From an uncultured Centipeda sp. (GTDB lineage Bacteria; Bacillota; Negativicutes; Selenomonadales; Selenomonadaceae), in contig CAJPQT010000018.1 of NCBI GenBank assembly GCA_905372865.1, positions 1-55,309 on the forward strand: a stretch of DNA of 55,309 nucleotides, given 5' to 3'. This document shows, one piece after another, positions 43,534 to 52,966 of this stretch. Position 1 is the first letter of the stretch, and each line of letters opens with the position of its first letter. The notes under the pieces are model-generated. The model had not been told where the DNA came from. It saw nothing but the letters and a program-made list of their open reading frames with translations, and did no database searches. The position numbers and the translations under genes are program-made.

Positions 43534-44709
43534 ATGGAAAAACGGACAAGCATCCCCGCAAATGCACTGATTTGGTTCGGTGCGGGGGTTTCACTGGCGG
43601 AGATTTTAACGGGCACATTCTTTGCGCCGCTCGGCTTTCGCGACGGCGGCATCGCTATCGTCGTCGGGCATATCATCGGCTGTGTGCTGCTTTTCCTCGC
43701 GGGGCTGATCGGCGCACGCACGCGCCGCAGCGCGATGGAGACGGTCAAGATGGCGTTCGGAGCACGCGGCGGACTGCTCTTTGCCGCACTCAACGTCATG
43801 CAGCTCATTGGCTGGACGAGCATTATGATCTACGACGGGGCGCTTGCGGCAAACTCCGTGATGGATGCGGGGCATTGGCTCTGGTGCTTCGTCATCGGCG
43901 TGCTGATTATCGTTTGGATTCGGATTGGCATCCTGCGCATCGAGCGCGTGAATACCGTCGCCATGACGGGGCTGTTTTTGCTCACCGTGCTGCTCTGCTC
44001 CGTCATCATGGGCGGGACGGGAGCGGCGGAGACCTCTGCGGCGGGGGAGGCGATGAGCTTCGCGATGGCGCTTGAGCTGTCGATTGCGATGCCGCTCTCG
44101 TGGCTGCCGCTCATCTCGGACTACACGCGCGAGGCGGAGAAGCCCGTCGCCGCTGCCGCCGTGAGCGCACTCGTCTACGGGCTCGTCAGCTGCTGGATGT
44201 ACTTCATCGGCATGGGGGCGGCGATTCTCACGGGCGAATCGGACATTGCACAGATCATGCTGCACGCAGGTCTTGGCGCGGCAGGGCTCGGTGTCGTCAT
44301 CCTCTCGACCGTCACCACAACGTATCTCGATGCGTACTCGGCGGGTGTCTCAAGCGAGAGCATCGTGCGCTCCGCCGCGGGGCGCAGCGTCGGTATCGGC
44401 GTGACCGTGCTCGGTGCGGTGGCGGCATCGCTCTACCCGATGGACGACATCACGGGCTTCCTCTACATCATCGGCTCGGTGTTCGCGCCCATGATCGCCG
44501 TTCAGATTGCGAGCTACTTCCTCCTGCGCGAGGATGCGGCAGGGCGCTCTGTCCACGCCGTCAACCTCGCTGTCTGGTTCATCGGCTTCCTCTGCTATCG
44601 CTGGCTCATGACACTCGACACCCCCGTCGGCAGTACTCTCCCGACCATGGCGATCACGCTTTTGCTTGCGCTCGTTGCAAATCGGGTGATGGGGGGGCGA
44701 AGTGCATGA
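43534..44709 (+). CDS. cytX: Hydroxymethylpyrimidine transporter CytX (NCS1 family)
   Basis: This 391-aa membrane protein of the NCS1/CodB permease family has about 11-12 hydrophobic segments. It begins SIPANALIWFGAGVSLAEIL and has the family region PLSWLPLISDYTREAEKP. CytX proteins under TPP riboswitches import the pyrimidine part of thiamin. The ATG at 43534 has GGAGG upstream, so the earlier in-frame TTG is unlikely. It is first in a salvage operon with thiM, thiD and thiW. Confidence 0.9.
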   Translation: MEKRTSIPANALIWFGAGVSLAEILTGTFFAPLGFRDGGIAIVVGHIIGCVLLFLAGLIGARTRRSAMETVKMAFGARGGLLFAALNVMQLIGWTSIMIYDGALAANSVMDAGHWLWCFVIGVLIIVWIRIGILRIERVNTVAMTGLFLLTVLLCSVIMGGTGAAETSAAGEAMSFAMALELSIAMPLSWLPLISDYTREAEKPVAAAAVSALVYGLVSCWMYFIGMGAAILTGESDIAQIMLHAGLGAAGLGVVILSTVTTTYLDAYSAGVSSESIVRSAAGRSVGIGVTVLGAVAASLYPMDDITGFLYIIGSVFAPMIAVQIASYFLLREDAAGRSVHAVNLAVWFIGFLCYRWLMTLDTPVGSTLPTMAITLLLALVANRVMGGRSA

Positions 44710-44765
44710 GCCGGAATGGCGAAGATGGCGGCGCGCATCCAGTCCCCAATGAAAGGAAAATATAA

Positions 44766-45587
44766 ATGTCTACATCAACCCTCAACCAAATCCGAACGGC
44801 ATCCCCGCTCATCCATTGCATCACCAACTACGTCACCGTCAACGACGTTGCGAACGTCCTGCTTGCCATCGGGGCACGCCCCATCATGGCGGACGATCCG
44901 GAGGAGGTGGAGGAGATCACCGCACTCTGCGCAGGGCTCTGCCTCAACATCGGCACGCTCAATGCGCGTACCATCCCGAGCATGCTCACGGCGGGCAAAC
45001 ACGCACGCGCTCTCGGACATCCCGTTGTGCTCGATCCCGTCGGTGCGGGGGCAAGCAGACTGCGCATCGAGACCGCTCTGCGTATCCTCGATGAGGTGCA
45101 TCCGACCGTCGTGCGCGGCAACATCTCCGAGATTCGTACACTGGCGGTCGGGAGCGGCACAACACAGGGCGTCGACGCGAATGCAGCGGATGCCGTGACC
45201 GAGGAGACCCTCGCGGCGACGGCGGATTTCCTGCGCGGCTTTGCGGCACGCGTCGAGGCGATCATTGCCGTTACGGGGGCAATCGACCTTGTGACGGACG
45301 GCGTGACTACGTACGTCATCCGCAACGGACGCGCGGAGATGGGACGGGTCACGGGCACGGGCTGTCAGCTCTCCGCCCTCCTTGCGGCGGCTCTCGCTGT
45401 TGAGCCTCTGGGACTTCTCGCGTCCGTTGCCGAGACCGTTGCCCTGATGGGCGTTGCAGGAGAGATCGCATGGGCGCAGATGGGGGAGCGTGACGGCAAC
45501 GCGGCCTATCGGACGCGCATCATTGATGCCGTTTATCGCATGACGGGCGAAGAACTTGATGCGCGCATGAACATCACGAAGATCTAG
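44766..45587 (+). CDS. thiM: Hydroxyethylthiazole kinase
   Basis: This 273-aa kinase phosphorylates the thiazole precursor of thiamin. It has SPLIHCITNYVTVNDVANVL, ARPIMADDPEEV, LDPVGAGASRLR and GTGCQLSALLAA with the catalytic Cys in the GTGC loop. It lies 56 bp after cytX in the riboswitch-controlled operon. AAAGGAAA precedes the ATG. It should work with ThiW, which brings in the substrate. Confidence 0.96.
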   Translation: MSTSTLNQIRTASPLIHCITNYVTVNDVANVLLAIGARPIMADDPEEVEEITALCAGLCLNIGTLNARTIPSMLTAGKHARALGHPVVLDPVGAGASRLRIETALRILDEVHPTVVRGNISEIRTLAVGSGTTQGVDANAADAVTEETLAATADFLRGFAARVEAIIAVTGAIDLVTDGVTTYVIRNGRAEMGRVTGTGCQLSALLAAALAVEPLGLLASVAETVALMGVAGEIAWAQMGERDGNAAYRTRIIDAVYRMTGEELDARMNITKI

Positions 45588-45667
45588 ATTATGGACAAAA
45601 AATGCAGTACTCCTAAGCAAATCCGTAACAGTTGCCATAGATCAAAAACTCTGAGGAGGAACGAACA

Positions 45668-46471
45668 TTGAAAATGCACACAGCACTGACCATTGCGGGC
45701 AGCGATTCGAGCGGTGGCGCGGGGATTCAGGCGGATCTCAAGACCATGACCGCGCACGGCGTTTACGGCATGAGCGCACTCACCGCGCTCACCGCGCAGA
45801 ACACCACGGGCGTCACCGACATCCTCGCCGTCCCGCCCGCCTTTCTCGCGGCGCAGCTCGATGCCGTCTTTACCGACATTCCGCCCGATGCGGTGAAGAT
45901 CGGCATGGTCGCGGATGCCGCACTCATCCGCGTGATCGCCGAGAAACTGGACGAATACAGGGCAAAAAATGTTGTCGTTGATCCCGTCATGGTCGCGACC
46001 AGCGGCGCACGTCTCATCAGCGAGGATGCTGTTGAGGCGCTTGTCTCACTGCTCCTGCCGCGTGCGGCGATCATCACACCGAACATCCCCGAGGCGGAGG
46101 TGCTCGCGGATATGGCAATCACCGATCGAAAGGGCATGACTGCAGCAGCGGCACGCATCTATGAGCATGCACACACAGCGGTGCTCATGAAGGGCGGACA
46201 CAGCGTCGACGACGCGAACGATCTCCTCGTCGACGGTGCGCGCGCACGTTGGTTCGAGGGGCGGCGCATTCCGACCACGAACACGCACGGCACAGGCTGT
46301 ACACTCTCCAGTGCCATCGCCGCGAATCTCGCACGCGGTATGAACATCGACCGCGCCGTCGAACGTGCGAAGGCATATATCTCGGGCGCACTCGCCGCAG
46401 GGCTCGATCTTGGAAAGGGAAGCGGCCCCCTCGCGCATGGTTTTGATCTGAGGAGTGAATTTATCGCCTAA
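45668..46471 (+). CDS. thiD: Hydroxymethylpyrimidine/phosphomethylpyrimidine kinase
   Basis: This 267-aa ribokinase-fold enzyme phosphorylates hydroxymethylpyrimidine twice. It has AGSDSSGGAGIQADLKTM, HGVYGMSALTALTAQNT and NTHGTGCTLSSAIAANLA with the catalytic motif. It starts with TTG at 45668, 8 bp from GAGGAGG; the ATG two codons later is less well placed. The 80-bp gap to thiM contains no hairpin. ThiE, needed to join the two halves, is not in this cluster. Confidence 0.95.
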   Translation: MKMHTALTIAGSDSSGGAGIQADLKTMTAHGVYGMSALTALTAQNTTGVTDILAVPPAFLAAQLDAVFTDIPPDAVKIGMVADAALIRVIAEKLDEYRAKNVVVDPVMVATSGARLISEDAVEALVSLLLPRAAIITPNIPEAEVLADMAITDRKGMTAAAARIYEHAHTAVLMKGGHSVDDANDLLVDGARARWFEGRRIPTTNTHGTGCTLSSAIAANLARGMNIDRAVERAKAYISGALAAGLDLGKGSGPLAHGFDLRSEFIA

Positions 46472-46478
46472 GTTTCAG

Positions 46479-46502
46479 CCTCCTCCGTCGCGACGGGGGA
46501 GG
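46479..46502. repeat. 24-bp GC-rich palindrome between thiD and thiW
   Basis: CCTCCTCCGTCG is followed directly by CGACGGGGGAGG, its complement with one mismatch. No U-tract follows. A related GC palindrome lies before cytX (43492-43505). It may be a small repeat or a modulator of thiW expression. Confidence 0.45.
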
Positions 46503-46554
46503 GGAACCACGCGTCAGAGTGGTCGAAGGGGCGCTCTATCGTAAGGAGATTATT

Positions 46555-47043
46555 GTGCTTGATTCAAAAATCCGCAAACTCACCCTTGCCGGCATCCTCG
46601 TCGCCGTCGCCGTGCTCGGCGGACTGTTCAGCATTCCCGTGCTCGGCAGCCGCTGCGCCCCCGTCCAGCACCTCGTCAACATCCTCGCCGCCGTCTTTCT
46701 CGGCCCTCTCTGGGGCATCGGTATCGCCTTCGCCGCGAGCCTTCTCCGCAACATCGCAGGGCTCGGCAGCCTCATGGCATTCCCCGGCAGCATGATCGGT
46801 GCGCTCTCGTGCGGGCTCGCCTACCACTATACGAAGCGCCTTGGCATCACCTGCGTCGCCGAGGCACTCGGCACAGGGGTTATTGGCGCACTCGCCGCCT
46901 ATCCCGTCGCCGCCCTTCTCATGGGACTGAACCCCACGAGCTACACCGTCTACATCGTCCCCTTCCTCCTCTCCACAGGTGTGGGCAGCCTCCTCGCCTA
47001 CGTCCTCCTGCGCTTCCTGCTGCCGAAGCTGCGGCGGGATTGA
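46555..47043 (+). CDS. thiW: ThiW, substrate-binding (S) component of a thiazole ECF transporter
   Basis: The 162-aa protein has about five membrane helices and ThiW features: IPVLGSRCAPVQHLVNILAA, VFLGPLWGIGIAFAASLLRN and GSLMAFPGSMIGALSCGLAYH. ThiW brings in hydroxyethylthiazole using a shared energy-coupling module (EcfAAT) encoded elsewhere. I chose GTG at 46555 because AAGGAG lies 6 bp upstream. It ends the thiamin salvage operon. Confidence 0.92.
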   Translation: MLDSKIRKLTLAGILVAVAVLGGLFSIPVLGSRCAPVQHLVNILAAVFLGPLWGIGIAFAASLLRNIAGLGSLMAFPGSMIGALSCGLAYHYTKRLGITCVAEALGTGVIGALAAYPVAALLMGLNPTSYTVYIVPFLLSTGVGSLLAYVLLRFLLPKLRRD

Positions 47044-47081
47044 GGTTAGGGAAGCTGAAATTCATCCACCATAATATAAGC

Positions 47082-47107
47082 AAAGCAGCCGCGTGCTGCT
47101 TTTTTTA
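47082..47107 (+). terminator. Terminator of the thiamin salvage operon
   Basis: The stem AAAGCAGC/GCTGCTTT with loop CGCGT is followed by a run of Ts. It lies 40 bp after the thiW stop and before the CRISPR-Cas operon. Confidence 0.85.
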
Positions 47108-47199
47108 TTTCAGTCTTAAAAACATGCAGGAATTTTCATCGGGAGAGAGAATATTTTTTATTAGTTTGAGATTAAGGGCGAACGAAAGGAGATGAGGCT

Positions 47200-49623
47200 A
47201 TGGAAGATCTGTGTGAACGGATCGAACGGGCGGCACTCCTGCACGCCGTCCGCATTCTCGCGGCGCGTGCGCATCCTGCTGCACACGATGCGGGGACGGC
47301 ATTCCTCGCAGAATACTGCGCGGAGGATGCGGCGCTTTTGCAGCTGCTGCGTGCCGACGCAGGCGCATCCGACGACGCGATTGGATGGATCCTCGATGCG
47401 GCGCAGCGGCTTGCCGGTGCGGGAACATCCGCATCGGAACATGCCGCGCCGCATGAGCCCGCACACCTTGAGAGCGTGTTCAATCGCTTCGGTGCTGCCG
47501 ATGGGGCGAAGGAGGGCTTTCCGATCCGCAGTCTGACCGATGGGGCGGGGATGCTCTTTCCGTGTCCCGTCGGCGACCTCGATGACGCAGTGCGCGGTCA
47601 TCGGGAGGTCTGCGATCGGCTCGCGAGACACTTTGCACGCAAATCCCCCGTGCACATGCCGCTCGGCGAACTCCTGCGCGTCCTTGAGGAGACGATGAGC
47701 TATGTGCCGTCCCCCCCGGGCGCGGACATCGCGCTCTATGACTACGCACGCATGACAGCGGCGTACGCGGCTGCGCTCCATCGCTATGCAGCGGCACAGG
47801 ACATCCACAGTGCACACACATACGAGGAGCGGGGCGGTGCGACATTGCCCGCATTCCTCCTCGTATCGGCGGACATCTCGGGAATACAGCCGTTCATCTA
47901 CGCGATCCCGTCCAAGGGCGCACTCAAGAGCCTGCGCGGCCGCTCGTTCTACCTTGAGATCCTGCTTGAGAACATCGTGGACGAGATCCTCAGCGCGTGC
48001 GGCATCAGCCGCAGTGCGCTCCTCTACACAGGCGGCGGACACTTCTACCTGCTCCTGCCGAACACCGAGGACGTGCAGAACCTCCTCACACGCTGCCATA
48101 CGGAGGTCAACAGCTGGATGCTGGAGCACTTCGGCAGCAGCCTCTACCTCGCGATGGCGTGGACGGCGTGCACGGGGGCGGAGCTTGTGGGGCAGGGCAC
48201 ACAGGAGGCATTTCGCCGCGTGAGCGAGGGGCTTTCGGCGGAAAAACTCTGCCGCTACTCCGAGGATCAGCTCGCGGCGATGTTCGTGCCCGAGAGCGCA
48301 TGGAACAAAACGCGGGACAAGGATCGTGAATGTGCCGTCTGCCACACCTCCACGACACATCTCATGCCCTACTCCGCCGATCCCTCCATTGAGACGTGCG
48401 CCATGTGTTCGCATCTCTTCACCTTTGGCGAGCGCATCCTGACAAAGAACGCCTTCTGCGTCTCTGCAGAGCGCGGTGCGGAGGCGCTCTCCCTGCCCGG
48501 CATCGGGCGTACCCTCTACCTCACGGCAGAGGAGTTGGACGATGTCGACCGTCTCTCGTACAAGATCGAGCGCATCTACGCGAAGAACGCAGCGTACACG
48601 GGCGATCTGCCCGCCGCACACCTCTGGCTCGGCGACTACTCTGCGCGTGAAAACAAGGCGGTGCTCGAGATGGAGAACCTTGCACGGCGCAGCGGCGGCA
48701 CGGAGGACAGCAAGGGCATCCCGCGCATCGGTGTCATGCGCGCCGACGTGGACAACCTCGGCGCGGCATTCCTCGCGGGATTCCCGTCGGAGCACGTCAC
48801 CATGACGCGCACAGCGGCGCTCTCGCAGCGGCTCTCACTCTTTTTCAAGCACTACATCAACCTCCTCTGCAGCGGCAGTGTCAGCGGTGTCGGCGACCGA
48901 CAAAAGACCGCGCCCTTCTCCCTCTTTGGCAGGGAAAAGAAGGCGGAGCGCGACGTTCACATCGTCTACTCGGGCGGAGACGACATCTTCCTCCTCGGCG
49001 CGTGGGACGACATCGTCGAGCTCGCCGTCGATCTGCGCCGTGCCTTCCTGCGCTTTACGGGCGGCAAACTCCGTTTCTCGGCGGGGCTCGGCTTCTTCAA
49101 GGACAAATGCCCCGTCGCCGAGATGGCGCGCCGCACCGGCGACCTCGAGTCGCGCGCAAAGGATCAGCGCGGCGCGGACGGCAGACCGCAGAAGGACAGC
49201 GTTGCCCTCTTTGGCGCGGTCATGGAGGGGCGCTCGCGCGCGGACTTCGAGGAGCGTGCGCAGGTCTACGGCTGGGGTGAATTCATGCAGGGCGTCTGTG
49301 GAGAGAAACTTGCATTCCTGCGCGAGAACTGCACCTTTGACGGCACATCGGATACGGCGCGCATGCCGCTTGGCAAGAGCGCGGTATACCGCTTGCTCCG
49401 TCTCCTCGAGGCGGACGGAGCCTCCGTCCAGCTCGCACGCTTTGCATATACACTTGCACGCATGGATCCAGGGCCGAAAAGCCCTGCCAAGGAAGCCTAT
49501 GCACGCATACGCACACAGCTTTACGAATGGTATCGGGACATAGAGAAGCGTCGGCAGCTGTCGACGGCATTACAGCTCATCATATACAGTATCAGAGAGA
49601 AGGGAGAGCGGTCAAATGGCTGA
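47200..49623 (+). CDS. cas10: Type III-A CRISPR Cas10/Csm1, HD motif lost, cyclase motif intact
   Basis: This 807-aa protein is the large subunit of the Csm complex. The N-terminal HD region keeps H15 but has Ala16 in place of Asp (ALLHAVRIL), so the DNase activity is probably gone. The first Palm domain follows (VSADISGIQPFIYAI). A zinc knuckle (CAVC, about 20 residues, CAMC) and the second Palm with GGDD at 592-595 come next, then the helical C-terminus. Intact GGDD means it should make cyclic oligoadenylate when target RNA is bound. GGAGATG precedes the ATG. Csm2 overlaps its stop by 8 bp. Confidence 0.95.
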   Translation: MEDLCERIERAALLHAVRILAARAHPAAHDAGTAFLAEYCAEDAALLQLLRADAGASDDAIGWILDAAQRLAGAGTSASEHAAPHEPAHLESVFNRFGAADGAKEGFPIRSLTDGAGMLFPCPVGDLDDAVRGHREVCDRLARHFARKSPVHMPLGELLRVLEETMSYVPSPPGADIALYDYARMTAAYAAALHRYAAAQDIHSAHTYEERGGATLPAFLLVSADISGIQPFIYAIPSKGALKSLRGRSFYLEILLENIVDEILSACGISRSALLYTGGGHFYLLLPNTEDVQNLLTRCHTEVNSWMLEHFGSSLYLAMAWTACTGAELVGQGTQEAFRRVSEGLSAEKLCRYSEDQLAAMFVPESAWNKTRDKDRECAVCHTSTTHLMPYSADPSIETCAMCSHLFTFGERILTKNAFCVSAERGAEALSLPGIGRTLYLTAEELDDVDRLSYKIERIYAKNAAYTGDLPAAHLWLGDYSARENKAVLEMENLARRSGGTEDSKGIPRIGVMRADVDNLGAAFLAGFPSEHVTMTRTAALSQRLSLFFKHYINLLCSGSVSGVGDRQKTAPFSLFGREKKAERDVHIVYSGGDDIFLLGAWDDIVELAVDLRRAFLRFTGGKLRFSAGLGFFKDKCPVAEMARRTGDLESRAKDQRGADGRPQKDSVALFGAVMEGRSRADFEERAQVYGWGEFMQGVCGEKLAFLRENCTFDGTSDTARMPLGKSAVYRLLRLLEADGASVQLARFAYTLARMDPGPKSPAKEAYARIRTQLYEWYRDIEKRRQLSTALQLIIYSIREKGERSNG

Positions 49624-50017
49624 GAACACGATACAGGACACCGCGCGTGAGGCCGAGGATGTCATTCTGGACCTGAAAGCGCGTGGGAATGGACGGCTTG
49701 CGCTGACGACAAGTCAGATTCGCAAGTTCCTCGCGGCGGTCAACGCACTGACGAATAAGATCGATATGTTTCGCACGCGGGGCGAGAAGTCAGACGTGCT
49801 CACGCCGGAGCTTGCGGCAGAGGTGAAATTTCTCAAGGTTAAACTCGCCTACCAGGCGGGCAAAGATCAGCGTGGGAACGTCAGGGATTTTGTCGAAAAG
49901 GCACAGCTGAGACAACGGCTGGATAGAATCGGAACCAGCATTCGCGCATATGAGAACTTCGCACGTTATATGGAGGCGCTCGTCGCCTATCACAAATTTC
50001 ACGGCGGGAGGGACTGA
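49616..50017 (+). CDS. csm2: Csm2 small subunit
   Basis: This 133-aa helical protein has the Csm2 signature LALTTSQIRKFLAAVNALTN and LAAEVKFLKVKLAYQAG. It ends YMEALVAYHKFHGG. Several copies line the crRNA-target duplex in the Csm complex. It overlaps cas10 by 8 bp and ends 2 bp before csm3. Confidence 0.92.
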   Translation: MAENTIQDTAREAEDVILDLKARGNGRLALTTSQIRKFLAAVNALTNKIDMFRTRGEKSDVLTPELAAEVKFLKVKLAYQAGKDQRGNVRDFVEKAQLRQRLDRIGTSIRAYENFARYMEALVAYHKFHGGRD

Positions 50018-50019
50018 CC

Positions 50020-50745
50020 ATGGAGCAGAGCAATCAGAGTGTATTAAAAGGGAAACTCAAACTGACCGCGATCCTGCGTGTCGACACGGGACTGCACATC
50101 GGCGCATCCAGCGACTTCGCACCCATCGGTGCTGTAGACAGCCCCTTCCTGCGGGACCCGCTGACCAAGCAGCCCATCATTCCGGGCAGCTCACTCAAGG
50201 GGAAGATCCGCACCCTCCTCGCACGCAGCTACTCGACGAAGGAGTACGTCCTGAACAGCATCGACGAGGACAGTCCGCAGATCAAGCGCCTCTTCGGTAC
50301 GGACGCAAAGGGCAACGCGGGCGGCAAGGCGGCACGGCTTCAGTTCTATGACATCCGCATGACGCAGGACTCGTTCGCGCGCTTTGACGCCATGGATCTC
50401 GACACCTACATCGGTGAGATCAAATGGGAAAACGGCATCAACCGCGTGACGGCAGGAGCAATGCCGCGCCAGATTGAGCGTGTACCAGCGGGCACCGAGT
50501 TCGCGTTCACCCTCGTCTACAACATTGAGAACGACGCGGAGATCATGGAGGACATGAAACTCCTCAGCGATGGCATCCGCCTCCTTCAGATGGACTACCT
50601 CGGCGGACACGGCTCACGCGGCTACGGCAGAGTATCGCTCAGCGGCTTTTCCGTCGAGTGCTTCGCGCTCTCGGGAGAGGGTATGAATGCGCAGCAGCTG
50701 CAGGAGATCAGCGACCTGATGCAGAAGGGTGGCGAGGCCGTGTGA
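50020..50745 (+). CDS. csm3: Csm3 backbone RAMP subunit and target-RNA nuclease
   Basis: This 241-aa Cas7-family protein has TGLHIGASSDFAPIGAVD with the catalytic Asp40 (the Asp33 equivalent of characterised Csm3), then SPFLRDPLTKQPIIPGSSLK. The Gly-rich end is YLGGHGSRGYGRVSL. Repeated Csm3 subunits hold the crRNA and cut target RNA every six nucleotides. The active-site Asp is present, so RNA cleavage should work. It overlaps csm4 by 4 bp. Confidence 0.95.
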   Translation: MEQSNQSVLKGKLKLTAILRVDTGLHIGASSDFAPIGAVDSPFLRDPLTKQPIIPGSSLKGKIRTLLARSYSTKEYVLNSIDEDSPQIKRLFGTDAKGNAGGKAARLQFYDIRMTQDSFARFDAMDLDTYIGEIKWENGINRVTAGAMPRQIERVPAGTEFAFTLVYNIENDAEIMEDMKLLSDGIRLLQMDYLGGHGSRGYGRVSLSGFSVECFALSGEGMNAQQLQEISDLMQKGGEAV

Positions 50746-51755
50746 GCTATGTGATCTATCCGCTCCGCTTCGAGACGGCAATCCATTTCGGACAGCCCGG
50801 ACGCGGCGGCAGGCTCGACGAGGCGTGCATGGAGTATCCGGCAGACGCCCTCTTTGGTGCGCTCTGCACCGAACTTGCCGCCGCGGGCGAGACCGAGCAG
50901 CTAGCACGTCTTACAGCACGTATCGAGGCAGGTGAACTGCGCTTTTCCGATCTCCTGCCGTGGCAGGCGGGGAGACAGGGCGCACTCGCATTCTTCCTCC
51001 CGCGCCCCGTCTTGCGTATCGAGCGGACACAGCAGCAGGAGAGAGAGGACTACAGTGTCACCTGCGCGAACGCCACTCTGCGCAAAAAACAGAAAAAGCT
51101 CAAATATCTCCGTGCGAGCCGTATCGAGGACTACATTCGTGCCATGCAGAGCGGCAGCCCGTTCGAGGAGTCGGATTTCGACGGCGACTTCGGCGCTGCG
51201 TCCCTGCGTCAGCATGTGAACATGCGCGGGGATGAGCCACTCCCGTACTACGTCGGACAGTTCGACTTTCATGCACATGCGGGGCTTTACCTCCTCGCCG
51301 ACGTGCGGCGCGAGGAGGACGCACAGTGGCTGCAGCAGTTGCTCTCGTGGCTCGGGCGCACGGGCATCGGCGGCAAACGCACAAGCGGCTATGGAAAATT
51401 CCTCGCCGCAAAGAGTATCCTCACCCTCGATGCAGAGAGCAAGTTCGAGGATCTGACAGTACTCCGCACCATGCTTGACGCAGCCGATGCCCCTTGGCAG
51501 CTCGCGCTTGCGCCCGTCCTCCCTGCAGTGGGCGATATCCCTGCCGTCAAAGAGGGAGCCTATCGTCTGCGCCGTGCGGGAGGCTTCATCAGCCACCCCA
51601 TACAAGAAGCCAAGAAGAAGAACAGCGTCTACCTCCTCGACGCCGGCTCCTGCCTGCGCACGCGCGTGCGAGGGACACTCGGCGTACTTGGTGAGCACGG
51701 CGGACATCCCGTCTGGCGCTATGGATTTGGACTCTATGCGGGGGTGACGGCATGA
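50742..51755 (+). CDS. csm4: Csm4, crRNA 5' handle-binding RAMP subunit
   Basis: The 337-aa protein starts with GTG at 50742 (VSYVIYPLRFETAIHFGQPG), overlapping the csm3 stop as GTGA. It has LDEACMEYPADALFGALC and the Gly-rich GRTGIGGKRTSGYGKF. Csm4 (Cas5-like) binds the 5' tag of the crRNA and joins Cas10 to the backbone. The protein ends MDLDS..., overlapping csm5 by 4 bp. Size is in the family range. Confidence 0.93.
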   Translation: MSYVIYPLRFETAIHFGQPGRGGRLDEACMEYPADALFGALCTELAAAGETEQLARLTARIEAGELRFSDLLPWQAGRQGALAFFLPRPVLRIERTQQQEREDYSVTCANATLRKKQKKLKYLRASRIEDYIRAMQSGSPFEESDFDGDFGAASLRQHVNMRGDEPLPYYVGQFDFHAHAGLYLLADVRREEDAQWLQQLLSWLGRTGIGGKRTSGYGKFLAAKSILTLDAESKFEDLTVLRTMLDAADAPWQLALAPVLPAVGDIPAVKEGAYRLRRAGGFISHPIQEAKKKNSVYLLDAGSCLRTRVRGTLGVLGEHGGHPVWRYGFGLYAGVTA

Positions 51756-52966
51756 ACAAAATGGGAATCATCCGCCAGAACTACGAGCTCACCTGCATCG
51801 GTCCCGTTCATACAGGCTCGGGCGAGATGTTCAAGGCTTTTGAGTACCTCTACAACAGCGAGACACACGAGGCCGCCTTCCTGAACCAGACAAAATGGAT
51901 CGCCTTTCTCGATCGTCACGGCCGCATAGATGCATTCGCCGACTACGTTGAGAAACGCGCCTCCGGACTGAACAACCTCCGTACATGGCTGCTCGCACAG
52001 GGCGTCTCCGAGACGGAACTCGACAGCCTCGCCGTGCGGCGGGCAAAGGCAGATCCGCTCACCGACGGGGAAAAGGACACCCTCAACGATGTCATCTGCC
52101 AGACCACCCTAGCAAACGGGCAGCCCTACATCCCCGGCAGCACGATCAAAGGCGCACTGCGCACCGGAATCCTGCATCATCGCATCTGCCGTGAGCCGCA
52201 AAAATATCGTCGTGTCTGGGAGGACTGCCGAGCGGTGCTCAGGAGCGACGATCGCCTCGGCAAGAAAAAGAGGGAGCTCAGCAATATCATCGGACAGCTC
52301 GAAACGAGGCTCCTGCACACACTCAGCAAGGAGGAGAAAACCCCGCAGAGAAATGCAACTGTCAGCGCCATGCGTGGGCTGCGCGTCAGCGACGCAGTCT
52401 GTGCGGAGGGTGAGATGGACACCGTCATCCTGCGCAAGCTCGATGCTACCACAGGCATGGAGGATGGGCCCGGTGAGAGCAAAGTCTCCCTCTTCCGCGA
52501 GTGCATCCCCGCAGGGCGCCGGCTCACCTTTTCCATCACAGCCGACCTCGCCATGCTGCACACCCTCGGCATCCACTCCCTTGACGAGATCATCGCCATA
52601 GTGCGCGCCTATACCGCAGAAGGCCTGCAGATACAGGAAAAAGTATTCGGCAGAGACTATGCGGCACGCTTTGCCGAGGCGAAGAACGCAGATGCACTCC
52701 TTGGCGGCGGCACAGGCTTCCTCGCTAAGACTCTCGTCTACACACTCGCGCCCGTGCATGAGGCGCGGGAATTCCTTGCCGCATTCTTCGATGAGGAGTT
52801 CACCGCATGGGACCCGACCATCAGAGGGCGTGGCCCCGCACATAAACATCAGCAGTTCGACCATGAGCTCAGCCCACGCACACTAAAACTCGCACGGCTG
52901 GAATCTGAGGACTGGATCATGGGGCTTTGCTCCATTAAGAGGATCGGTAATGCTCATACTCTATGA
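51752..52966 (+). CDS. csm5: Csm5, crRNA 3'-end RAMP subunit
   Basis: This 404-aa protein begins YELTCIGPVHTGSGEMFKAF and has QPYIPGSTIKGALRTGILHH, the RAMP Gly-rich and basic loop. It caps the Csm complex at the 3' end of the crRNA and helps crRNA maturation. The ATG overlaps the csm4 stop (ATGA), and the end overlaps cas6 by 17 bp. Confidence 0.93.
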   Translation: MNKMGIIRQNYELTCIGPVHTGSGEMFKAFEYLYNSETHEAAFLNQTKWIAFLDRHGRIDAFADYVEKRASGLNNLRTWLLAQGVSETELDSLAVRRAKADPLTDGEKDTLNDVICQTTLANGQPYIPGSTIKGALRTGILHHRICREPQKYRRVWEDCRAVLRSDDRLGKKKRELSNIIGQLETRLLHTLSKEEKTPQRNATVSAMRGLRVSDAVCAEGEMDTVILRKLDATTGMEDGPGESKVSLFRECIPAGRRLTFSITADLAMLHTLGIHSLDEIIAIVRAYTAEGLQIQEKVFGRDYAARFAEAKNADALLGGGTGFLAKTLVYTLAPVHEAREFLAAFFDEEFTAWDPTIRGRGPAHKHQQFDHELSPRTLKLARLESEDWIMGLCSIKRIGNAHTL

